The notes beneath the pieces were generated by a model, which was given only the letters and a program-made list of their open reading frames with translations, was not told the origin of the DNA and did not search any database. DNA of 64,000 nucleotides, taken from contig OX463815.1 of assembly GCA_949825045.1 (NCBI GenBank), forward strand, positions 21,693,231 to 21,757,230. The letters are read 5' to 3'. Source of the stretch: Argyresthia goedartella (taxonomy: Eukaryota; Arthropoda; Insecta; Lepidoptera; Argyresthiidae). Below are positions 34,701 through 42,345 of the stretch, one piece after another. The number at the start of each line of letters is the position of its first letter. Positions within the stretch are counted from its first letter, which is position 1. The translations under genes and the position numbers were made by a program.

Positions 34701-37700
34701 TTGCCATACATACGAATACTGCAACGTATCCTTTCGTTGTCCTGATCGATCGGGCAGTGCTAGATCGCACTTTTATATGACCTGTATAGTCCACGCCTGT
34801 GTGTTCGAAAGGTCGTGATGGGTTGCACCTTGCTTGTGGCAGATCCCCCATCATTTGATGCTGCTTGCTAGGTGCGTGTCTTCGGCACTTAACGCACAGT
34901 CGAATCCATTTTTTCGTAGTCCTGATTCCACTGACAATCCAATATCGTTGCCTGATGAAACTCAAAGTTAGTCGCGCTCCTCCATGATAAGTGAGTTTAT
35001 GTGCTTGATCTATTAATAACTCAGTGAAGCGGCTATCTTTAGGTATGACAATCGGATATTTCATGTCGTCACTGATCGATGCATTTCGCAATCGTCCGCC
35101 GACGCGAAGCACGCCGTTGCTATCCAAAAATGGATTCAAACTGTTGAGCCTGCTTTTTGCGGATACGTGTTGATTTTGCTGCAATTCATTTATTTCTGCT
35201 CCGAATTCTTTTTGCTGTGTATATTTTATAATAAATGTTCTTGCTTTATTTAATTCCGCGACAGTTAGGTATGATTTTGTTGGACCTTGATGCTTGCTAT
35301 TTGATATGAACCGTAATACCCATGCTAGTACATTTACGACTTTTGTAAGCGAGCTGTAAGAGATCAACAGGTAGTTGATGACGTCACAATCTTGCTGAGT
35401 GACTGCATTCACCTGATGCTGTGTCGCCGGACTCTTGATTTCTTCCTGTGTCTCGTAAACTGGTTGCTCCTGTTTCTCTGCTTGATAGTTTACTAGCCAC
35501 GCCGGTCCATTCCACCACAGGGAATGCTCATTTAGTTGTGTGGCGGTTACACCTCTACTGGCGCAATCTGCTGGGTTTTCGGCTGATTTGACGTAACGCC
35601 AGCACGCTGCAGGCATTACTTTGATTATTTGCTTCGTCCTGTTTGCGACAAATGATTTCCATCGCCCTGGGTCACCCTTGATCCAACTCAGGGCTACCAT
35701 TGAGTCGCTCCAGCCGAACGTCTTGATACTGTAACTTGATAGAGACTGCGTAACTTTCTCCATTAGTCTTGATAGTAGATGTGCACTTAAAAGCTCTAGC
35801 CTTGGTAAGGACACATCTTTGCTCACTGGTACGAGCCTTGCTTTTCCGACCACCAGCACGGTGGAACCTTGTTGCTCCCCGTTTCTCACGATTTTACAAT
35901 AAATAACGCACGCATACGCCTTGATAGATGCGTCGCAGAATCCGTGTAATTGTATTTCATCTTGCTCTTTTGTACCCAACCATCTGGCAAGTCTTACCTT
36001 GTCGATGTTATGGATATCTGATTTTATTTTGATCCACTCTGCTGTAATATCTTCCGGAAGTTTCTCGTCCCACTGGAGCTCCGATTTCCAAACAGATTGG
36101 AACAGGATTTTGAGTTTGGTTGATACCGGTGATAGCCAGCCCAAGGGGTCGAATAACTTCGATATTTCCGACAGAAGAGTCCTTTTGGTATATTTTGCTG
36201 CTGATGATTCAATCTTTGATAAAAAGGTGAAATAATCTTCCTGAGGGTTCCATGATAACCCCAAAGTCTTCGTTGATTCCGCCTGCTTGAAATCGAAGCT
36301 TTCATTGGAGCTAACATTTTTCAGGAGCTCTTTCGTGTTTGAGCTCCATTTCCTTAAATTGAATCCTGCGAACTGCAGTAGAGATATCAACTCATTCTGT
36401 AGATCCTGTGCTGCTGCTACCGAGTGCGAGCCATGAATTAGGTCATCCATGTAGAAGTTTTCCTCGAGAACTTTTGCTGCTACACTCTCTGGTTTGCTCT
36501 CTTTCTGCTCGTGAGCTAAATGCTTTAGAGTCATCATGGCCAAAAATGGTGCTGCTTTTGTGCCATAAGTGACTGTGGATAGAGCGTATTCCTGTATGCT
36601 TGCTGACGGGGACTCTCTCCAAATGATCTTCTGATACTTTTGATCTTGCTCATTGACCCAAATCTGACGGTACATTTTCTCAATGTCCGCGGTGTATGCA
36701 AACTCGTACTGACGCCACTTGATAATCAGTGCTTGCAAATCCTGCTGCAAATTTGGGCCCCTCTCCATCAAGTCATTCAAACTTTGACCCGATGACGTCT
36801 TCATACTTGCATTGAACACAACTCGTAATTTTGTAGTCGTCGAATCGGCTCGAGTTACATGATGGTGCGGTAGGTAATATTCCAATTTACCGCTACCTAC
36901 TGCCGGCGTCATATGGCCTAGCGATAGGTATTCCGCAATAAATAATTTATAATCTTTTGCTATATTTTGATTTCGGTCGAATTTGCGTTCGAGACTACGA
37001 AACTGGGCAATCGCTTTTGATTTTGATGAGCCTAGATTCTCTTCAAAGTTCGGTTTTAGGGGGAGCCGAACTTCATATTTTCCATCCTCCCGACGTGTGG
37101 TGGTAGACTTGTAGAAGTCGACGCACTGTTGATCACTTGATGATAAACTTGATGGCTCTGTGATGTCTTCTACTTCCCAGAATCTCTGAATGTCCTCGAT
37201 GTTATTTAGGACGACGTTACACTGGAACGTTTGGACGTTTCCGCATAAAATCCACCCCAAGCGCGTCTGCTGAGCTATGGGCTGGCCTTGATCTGCTCGA
37301 CATATACCTTCCATGATGATATGAGAGTATACGTCCGCCCCAAATAAAATATCCACCGGGCGACTAATGTGAAATTCCGGGTCTGCTAAACTGATGTTGT
37401 AGATATGTGACCACGCCGGCTTGTCGAATGTAAAACTAGGCAGATTGTTAATGAGAGTTTTCATAATGTAAACTTCCGAATTAAAAGTGTATTTGCTGTT
37501 GATGGCTTTGCATGCTATGCTCATCATCCCCTTACAGCTGCTTTCTTTGACTCCAACTCCTGATATCACCCCTTTGCATCTCTGACGTCGCAGGCCTAAA
37601 CGTTGAGCTGCATTTTCCGTGATAAGGGATGTTTGTGAGCCCTGGTCGAGAAGGGCCCGCATGATATGATAGTTCCCGTCCGATCCTTGAATTTGTAACA

Positions 37701-39405
37701 TCGCTGTGGTCAACAAGACTTCAGGAACTTCTCGTTGCAATGATACATGTGTGTTACTTCTCCCTTGCTGTGATTGATCATTCGTAGGGCCGGACGAGTT
37801 GTTATGGGCTTGCTTGAACGCTTCACAAAGAGTGCTATTATGAAACCCACGGCAAGTTTGGCATCGCTTTTCCGAGAAACATGTTTTACCTCCATGGTCA
37901 TAAAGACAATTTTGGCATAAATGTAGTTTTTGTACCAAACTGCGTTTCTTTTGTGGCGTCAACTCTAAATAATTCTTACAAAAATAAATGCCATGTTCAT
38001 TATTCTTGCAAAGTGGACATTTGAACTGTTCTAGATTATATTGAGAGCGCTGCTTCCCATGTTGCGAAACTGTAGGCACTCGACTACTGCTAAATGCTTG
38101 TTTGTTAACTCGATCGTATTTTTGATTGTGATATTTTGATGATGATTGATGTCCTTGATTATGAATTTGTTTCTGCGAAGAGTTTTCTTGCTTCCTTCGG
38201 GAGAATTCCAGGCTGGTGAACTTTCCTTCCAGGAACTCCAGAAACTCATTAAGTGATGGCAGCTCCCTTGGGGCCTTGATGTAATCGATGTAGTCATCAT
38301 GCGTATCTGAGTCCAACTTTTCTGATAATATATAGACAAGTAATATGTCGTTGGCTATGTCACCACCCAGGTTTTTTACGGCATTTAGACACTCGACCGT
38401 TGTGTCGTGCATGCGTTTGATAGCATTGACTGAAGCTTGCTGTATGACTGGCAAACTCATTAAAATTTTGACATGAGAGTTGACAATTTTCTTTTTGTTA
38501 TCATATCTTGCAGTCAAAATGTCCCAACAGGTTACATAATTTTTCGAGCTTATCTGGAGATGTGAGACTAATCTCTCCGGCTCGTCTCTCAGCTTGCTCC
38601 TGAGATACTGCATCTTTTGTGCATTGCTAAGTGATGGATTATTATGTATCGCTTCCGAGAATAGATCCTTAAACGGTATCCATTGATTAAATTGGCCGTT
38701 GAATGTCGGGATGTCTATCTTCGGGGTTGATCGCTCGCGGTGCACCATTGACCACAGTTTGCTATTGATTGCTCTTTTGATGTTATTGTAGATAGTTTCC
38801 GACTTCGTGAACGACCTCTCATAGTCTTGATCTATGCCCTCAAGTTCACTATCTAACTCCCAGTGAACTTTGTCGATAACTTTCCAACGCTCGCCGATGG
38901 TACTAAGCAGATCTTCTAACTCCCACTTTTCTGATACGGTCTCCAGATTGATGTTGGAGACAGTGCGCTGGAATGCTCGGAAGTTACTTGCTTGCTTCCG
39001 CAGCATCTCATCCGTCTTGCTGTTGCTTCCTGTTGATATCATCGGCTCGCCAAATTGATCTTGGTTTTGCTCTCCCCCCGCCGCCGCTGGTGCAACTTGC
39101 TTCACCACGTCGGCTTGTAAATCTTGATAATTTTCCAAGATGTCCTTGATGCTTAAGTACTTTTGCCTGACTACCTCGTAGTAATTTTCTGAATAATATT
39201 GATGGGTTTTATCGGTTTCACCACAAAGAGTAATATGATTTACTTGGAATTCATTCCAATAGTCAGATAAAGTGTTAACGCGCTTTTTTAAATAAGAAGA
39301 AGTTTTCCTATCGCGACCGTCCTTTTTGAAATTTTCGAGGAGCTTATCCATAGCTCTCTCTAATTCCTGCTGCTTGCTGATCAGATTCATGGTTTCTGCG
39401 TCCAT
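31768..39405 (-). CDS. BEL/Pao gag-pol-env-like polyprotein
   Basis: 2545 residues from ATG at 39405. Order: N-terminal helical gag with a DUF1759-type region (about 225-370); Cys/His knuckles (about 460-530); aspartic protease with LLDQGSQTSLIT (about 585), DUF1758/Peptidase_A17 type; RT with YMDDLIHG (about 985); RNase H with FCDASIKAYA (about 1155); integrase with an HHCC-like zinc region (about 1470-1510) and D, D, E near GVDYTG (1538), YSDNGTNF (1605) and NGLMEAGVKSL (1655); DUF5641-like segment; then the envelope-like region: a hydrophobic signal-like stretch (about 1865), a furin-type site RQRR followed by GLINGVGYL (about 1993) as in baculovirus-F-like fusion proteins, a coiled-coil region, a transmembrane segment (about 2410-2430) and an Arg/Ala-rich cytoplasmic tail. 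No break was found. Whether the envelope-like part works is unknown. Confidence 0.93.
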   Translation of the reverse strand: MDAETMNLISKQQELERAMDKLLENFKKDGRDRKTSSYLKKRVNTLSDYWNEFQVNHITLCGETDKTHQYYSENYYEVVRQKYLSIKDILENYQDLQADVVKQVAPAAAGGEQNQDQFGEPMISTGSNSKTDEMLRKQASNFRAFQRTVSNINLETVSEKWELEDLLSTIGERWKVIDKVHWELDSELEGIDQDYERSFTKSETIYNNIKRAINSKLWSMVHRERSTPKIDIPTFNGQFNQWIPFKDLFSEAIHNNPSLSNAQKMQYLRSKLRDEPERLVSHLQISSKNYVTCWDILTARYDNKKKIVNSHVKILMSLPVIQQASVNAIKRMHDTTVECLNAVKNLGGDIANDILLVYILSEKLDSDTHDDYIDYIKAPRELPSLNEFLEFLEGKFTSLEFSRRKQENSSQKQIHNQGHQSSSKYHNQKYDRVNKQAFSSSRVPTVSQHGKQRSQYNLEQFKCPLCKNNEHGIYFCKNYLELTPQKKRSLVQKLHLCQNCLYDHGGKTCFSEKRCQTCRGFHNSTLCEAFKQAHNNSSGPTNDQSQQGRSNTHVSLQREVPEVLLTTAMLQIQGSDGNYHIMRALLDQGSQTSLITENAAQRLGLRRQRCKGVISGVGVKESSCKGMMSIACKAINSKYTFNSEVYIMKTLINNLPSFTFDKPAWSHIYNISLADPEFHISRPVDILFGADVYSHIIMEGICRADQGQPIAQQTRLGWILCGNVQTFQCNVVLNNIEDIQRFWEVEDITEPSSLSSSDQQCVDFYKSTTTRREDGKYEVRLPLKPNFEENLGSSKSKAIAQFRSLERKFDRNQNIAKDYKLFIAEYLSLGHMTPAVGSGKLEYYLPHHHVTRADSTTTKLRVVFNASMKTSSGQSLNDLMERGPNLQQDLQALIIKWRQYEFAYTADIEKMYRQIWVNEQDQKYQKIIWRESPSASIQEYALSTVTYGTKAAPFLAMMTLKHLAHEQKESKPESVAAKVLEENFYMDDLIHGSHSVAAAQDLQNELISLLQFAGFNLRKWSSNTKELLKNVSSNESFDFKQAESTKTLGLSWNPQEDYFTFLSKIESSAAKYTKRTLLSEISKLFDPLGWLSPVSTKLKILFQSVWKSELQWDEKLPEDITAEWIKIKSDIHNIDKVRLARWLGTKEQDEIQLHGFCDASIKAYACVIYCKIVRNGEQQGSTVLVVGKARLVPVSKDVSLPRLELLSAHLLSRLMEKVTQSLSSYSIKTFGWSDSMVALSWIKGDPGRWKSFVANRTKQIIKVMPAACWRYVKSAENPADCASRGVTATQLNEHSLWWNGPAWLVNYQAEKQEQPVYETQEEIKSPATQHQVNAVTQQDCDVINYLLISYSSLTKVVNVLAWVLRFISNSKHQGPTKSYLTVAELNKARTFIIKYTQQKEFGAEINELQQNQHVSAKSRLNSLNPFLDSNGVLRVGGRLRNASISDDMKYPIVIPKDSRFTELLIDQAHKLTYHGGARLTLSFIRQRYWIVSGIRTTKKWIRLCVKCRRHAPSKQHQMMGDLPQARCNPSRPFEHTGVDYTGHIKVRSSTARSIRTTKGYVAVFVCMATKAVHLELVSDLTASAFLAALKRLTARRGKVSHLYSDNGTNFTHSNRILQQEYEELKQIYNQDFFKEVTEMEIQWHFTAPAWPSANGLMEAGVKSLKHHLRRVIGEQVLTYEELSTVLAEVEACLNSRPLCPLSENPDDLEYLTPAHFLTGGPTLSIFETERDKRTRWQLAQKVFQDLWKRWKSEYLAQLSARSKWMNPQANIKIGDVVLIHDDNVPTGKWAMGRVVELHSGKDSLVRVVTLKTKNGYMKRPIIKLSVLPTGKDSDGSESNQVSQPTTINETTNCVTFQNKPIKQQKGYSFVSLAMALMTFMTLISSSQCMTNVTKLRNQQGLYLDKVSNMQLITEDWKIIMYYDLQPYWEGIKALSAYQDHLKQACALYQADRDSRYDVVILQLLHGFSELQYYNELLLTQHSGGAGTRASLPRQRRGLINGVGYLTNTLFGVLDDRFAQQYQQDIELIRNNQNHLLAMWKNQTSVIEAEYSVLSRLEQVMEKQHKQINKHLNQINNKLGKMDIELQNVERSQELWLSLSIANHFLSNLKAIQEQLLDITTNVYKGKTIIHLLPPDHLHQQLTIISGHLSSDMTLPAGENQDLRQIYQLLSVKTKMMEKYLIMEIKIPLLNRDTYEIFKSISVPQKIKQQMVNVIPISEYLAINLKKDAYLSISEVDVKECLHQAFRDTYLCRSRKPIRQMNKDQDLCVAEQLSNSCQTVSSPCSNKWVEMNKLNQYLYFCCDICQLRVMCGDQVSAQQLTATGIISIDQGCIIKTNEVILHGHKQDYSRLDAEVNLLIPQISPINNIINVPISTHLSAEETEDSRPIQELQDIKDNIKMIKDNSELSSRISYHEVHHYIAIYVLVCIVCAVVAVLCWRRLQQQRRRPRQGPRAGAEEAAAPESRLGAQSAAPATRPAPGPSSVSSVCEKCASVSVNESDRHIKKQISEQIEMKSCVKKPMSASKTDKASSPTFTRSYKKSLSMRL

Positions 39406-39876
39406 GCTGCTTGATAATAAGAGTTAAAATTGGAAATCTCTTACTTGATCAGACGAGATAAGATGAAACGATAATCCTGTTATCTTCGCTCCTCGTCTGC
39501 TGCTCCTTGATTGAGTAGCTGGAACGGGCGCCTTGCTGCCTCCGCTCCCTGATAGCGGCAGCTCCTTGATTGAGCCGGGCCGTTGAAGATGCTGATGTGC
39601 CGGAATGAGAATCTACTGATCCTCGCCCCACTGACAGTAGCTCCTTGCTTGAGCTAGCCCGTCGCACTTGATTGCTATTGATTATACGATTCGATTCCTT
39701 GCTTGAATCGAACGCGCACTGATAGTTTAATAATCCTTGATAGTCACTTGATTCTGATCCGTCCACGCACAATCACTATTCGTATTCACAAATATGACGT
39801 ACGCTTTTACACGCCGGAGGTCCAAAGTATGTCAAATGTTCCACGCGACGCGACGGTTTCGAAGGACCAAAAAAGA
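39406..39876 (-). other. BEL 5' leader with clustered ATCAAG motif
   Basis: Non-coding leader between the 5' LTR and the polyprotein ATG. Seven ATCAAG hexamers (minus strand) fall at about 39409-39755, several in the longer context TCAATCAAGGAGC. A packaging or translation role is possible but is inference. Confidence 0.7.
39852..39869 (-). other. BEL primer-binding site candidate
   Basis: On the minus strand TGGTCCTTCGAAACCGTC begins 7 bases after the 5' LTR. TGG complements a tRNA 3' CCA end, and GGTTTCGAAGGACCA would be the matching tRNA 3' end. The priming tRNA was not identified. Confidence 0.55.
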
Positions 39877-40131
39877 TGTACGGCTTCGGGCCGTGCACTC
39901 TTGATATTGATTGATATGATAAATGATAGAATCGATATGTTTAAAAGTCTTGTATTGATTAAGAACAATTAGTTAACACACGAATAATTATGATAGAATG
40001 ATATTGATATGAGCCACACGGTGTGCTTGCTGTCCGTACGTGAACTGGTAATAATGATTGATAGGTAAAGCAGGCAACCCGTGTGACCTCAATTACTTAC
40101 AACTAATGCTACGGTGGCAGTACACCGTACA
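39877..40131 (-). repeat. BEL 5' LTR
   Basis: Upstream LTR in element direction, identical to 31245-31499. It would carry the element's promoter. No TATA box was assigned. Confidence 0.95.
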
Positions 40132-40192
40132 GTGACCATAAGTGTCAGTCAAGTCCGTGTGTAATATTGTGTACACAATTATGAAATAAATG

Positions 40193-40198
<6 letters not shown>

Positions 40199-40244
<46 letters not shown>
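40199..40244. repeat. (CT)n microsatellite
   Basis: About 23 CT units. The Glu/Arg ORF on the minus strand here is only this repeat. Confidence 0.95.
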
Positions 40245-40246
<2 letters not shown>

Positions 40247-40630
40247 AACCAAACATAGTAAATAAACCAATTTTGAAGTATAATCTACAAAATTAAATCC
40301 GCAGTAATAACTTTCTAAATGTGCTCCCTGATGACATAGCACTCCATAACATGACTAAGCTGAAGTGAACTTAATAAAAAATCTCTTGCGAGAAAATGCA
40401 ACATCTCGTCTTCATTCTAAATTGAATTAAGGAAAAGTGATTACTCCACCACTTAAACTGGAGTCCCTGAGTAGAGCGTTGCCCTCATTAATCATTTGAG
40501 GCGATATTTACATAATTCCACGTCAGAGATATCTATGTACCTATATGATGGTAAAAGGGTAGTAAAGGAAGTTCATATTCATATCACAACTTTAGTCGTA
40601 TATGCGAGAATCATTGTCAATCATGAATAT
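40245..40630 (-). other. Intron, nothing recognised
   Basis: No feature seen between the microsatellite and the long inverted repeat. Confidence 0.4.
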
Positions 40631-41123
40631 AAATAAATAATAGTTTAAAAAAACTAAAAAAACACGCTTTTATAGCTAACCGAACTAAAAATTAGAAAAT
40701 AATTTTTAATTTCAGAGAGTTTATAATACAGTAGTAGAAGATCGAACAATCAATCAGAATTTATCACCTCAAAATAAAATTATAATAAAGTTTAAGTAAT
40801 TAACAAAAGAATTCAATTCAGAGTAAACAGCGTGGGGTGCTTGATAAAGTAAATGTTACAACCATTCTATTGGCAACTATCTATGAGAGGAGAGTTATGG
40901 AAAGTAGTAAAATGCACCCCACGCTTTTTACTCTGAATTGAATTATTTTGTTCATTACTTAAACTTTATTATAATTTTATTTTGAGGTGATAAATTCTGA
41001 TTGATTGTTCGATCTTCTACTACTGTATTATAAACTCTCTGAAATTAAAAATTATTTTCTAATTTTTAGTTCGGTTAGCTATAAAAGCGTGTTTTTTTAG
41101 TTTTTTTAAACTATTATTTATTT
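40631..41123. repeat. Long inverted repeat, 210-bp arms, 73-bp loop
   Basis: Arms 40631-40840 and 40914-41123 are reverse complements with about three mismatches, all near the loop (for example TAATTAACAAAAGAATTC against TAATGAACAAAATAATTC). The inner ends are GCGTGGGGTGC / GCACCCCACGC. The structure ends 59 bp from the stop of a helicase fragment. It may be the end region of a Helitron-derived or fold-back element. Transcription through it would give a long near-perfect RNA hairpin. Confidence 0.9.
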
Positions 41124-41182
41124 TTCATTTTTTAGTTCGATTTATCAATTAGTTATTTGTTGACATGTGGTATGGAAATTTC

Positions 41183-42181
41183 TCACAAATTATTTCGCAA
41201 TCTCATCAATTCATTCAAAGCTTCACTGTTGCATGGGGTTTTTCGTGTTAACTTAGAACAATCGAGTTCTTCAATCCGAATACCGTCTAAAGATCTTACA
41301 CGACTAAGTGCTACATAAGCTTGTCCAGCAGCAAACAGTCGCGAGCCTAGATAAATGACTGCATGATCGACTGTACAACCTTGCATCTTGTGGACGGTCG
41401 AAGCCCAACTCAGGATTAATGGCAACATTCGTCTCTCAGCAGTTCCATAACTGTATTTCGCTGGGAACTGTATCGATATTGGTTTAATCATGTGCACACC
41501 ATCTGATCCGAAATCGATACGGACTGACGGGATGTCTTCCGCGTATAGTTGGCCTCTGCGAAAATTTGGCCAGATAATTTCTGTGATAAAACCCATATTG
41601 CCATTCACTAAACCTTTCGACACGTCAATGTTTGTCCTCAACATCACTTTAGCTCCTACGAATATTTTCAATACATTCGGAAGACCTCCGGTTTTATTAA
41701 TATCGCTAGGTATCACAGAATCTAAGTCCTTGTTACCTAGATTTCGAGTAGCATCAATGAGTTGGTCTTGTGCTTTTATTGTATAACTAACTGTCACTTT
41801 ATTCTTAAAACTCTGGAGAACTTTTTCGTTGTGTCTAGCAACCTGATCATTCGTTGGGTAAATTCTTAATGCACTCTCGATTGAGAATTCATTAGTCGCA
41901 TCTGTTGAAACTTTTTCAAGTAGAATTTCAAGATGCCTAGACGTCATTTCTCTAACTCTAAGGGCGTTAAGCACATCTATAAATGTCGTGTCTCCTTGTT
42001 GACGCATATTTTGTTTAAGTTCAATCGGACCGAACTGTCGCCACAAATGTGTAGCTGGCTTCATGTGTTCTGGTTGTTGAAAAACTTGATGTCCTCGAAC
42101 AGGTGGTAACTGCATTAGATCACCAAAGAGAATCACGTTTATGCCTCCAAAACAAGCGTCAGAGGTTTTCAGCTGTCGCAA
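41183..42181 (-). CDS. Helitron/PIF1-like helicase, C-terminal fragment
   Basis: 332 open codons with helicase motifs GDLMQLPPVRG (about residues 17-27), QNMRQQ, ALRIYPTNDQVARHNE, GAKVMLRTNID, WASTVHKMQGCTVDHAVIYL and QAYVALSRVRSLDG. This order is that of the PIF1/RecD2-type helicase at the C-terminus of Helitron RepHel. The Walker A and B motifs and the HUH Rep domain are missing. The first codon is TTG, so it is a truncated fragment with no proper start. The open frame suggests it is not very old. A host PIF1 gene is unlikely given the missing ATPase motifs and repeat context. Confidence 0.85.
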   Translation of the reverse strand: MRQLKTSDACFGGINVILFGDLMQLPPVRGHQVFQQPEHMKPATHLWRQFGPIELKQNMRQQGDTTFIDVLNALRVREMTSRHLEILLEKVSTDATNEFSIESALRIYPTNDQVARHNEKVLQSFKNKVTVSYTIKAQDQLIDATRNLGNKDLDSVIPSDINKTGGLPNVLKIFVGAKVMLRTNIDVSKGLVNGNMGFITEIIWPNFRRGQLYAEDIPSVRIDFGSDGVHMIKPISIQFPAKYSYGTAERRMLPLILSWASTVHKMQGCTVDHAVIYLGSRLFAAGQAYVALSRVRSLDGIRIEELDCSKLTRKTPCNSEALNELMRLRNNL

Positions 42182-42206
42182 ACGAGTTAAATCAATATGT
42201 AAGGGG

Positions 42207-42345
42207 GCGTTGATACAATAATTCTTTCAATACCACATACAAACTTATGAATGCACCTGGTTACATACATGAAGTATGAAAGTAGTCGCACCAATAACTT
42301 TGTAAACAACATTTTGCTATGTATTAATCCTGGCCGTCCTAATAA
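42207..42345 (+). repeat. Partial copy, GGGTTCCGTACC-type repeat
   Basis: ACAATAATTCTTTCAATACCACATACAAACTTATGA... through the GTCGCACCAATAACTTTGTAAACAAC block matches the middle of 45937-46304 (46120-46230). The ends are missing. Confidence 0.65.

Larger units (their letters stand above)
31245..40131 (-). mobile_element. BEL/Pao LTR retrotransposon with env-like domain, complete
   Basis: 8887-bp element with two 255-bp LTRs (31245-31499 and 39877-40131) that I find identical base for base. LTRs begin TGT and end ACA, and the element is flanked by the 5-bp duplication GTGAC (31240-31244 and 40132-40136). One uninterrupted 2545-codon frame carries gag, protease, RT, RNase H, integrase and an envelope-like region. 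The layout resembles Drosophila roo, a BEL/Pao element with env fused into one frame. Identical LTRs and an open frame point to very recent insertion. It lies in the 25.6-kb Beat intron in sense orientation, so its LTR signals could affect host transcripts (inference). Confidence 0.95.

Noticed and set aside
31805..36317. Plus- and minus-strand ORFs of 60-110 codons within the BEL element
   Set aside because: Out-of-frame shadows of the polyprotein.
40145..40342. Glu/Arg-rich protein
   Set aside because: Translation of the (CT)n microsatellite.
41183..42181. Host PIF1 helicase gene
   Set aside because: Walker A and B motifs are missing, there is no ATG start, and it sits among repeats. A Helitron fragment fits better.
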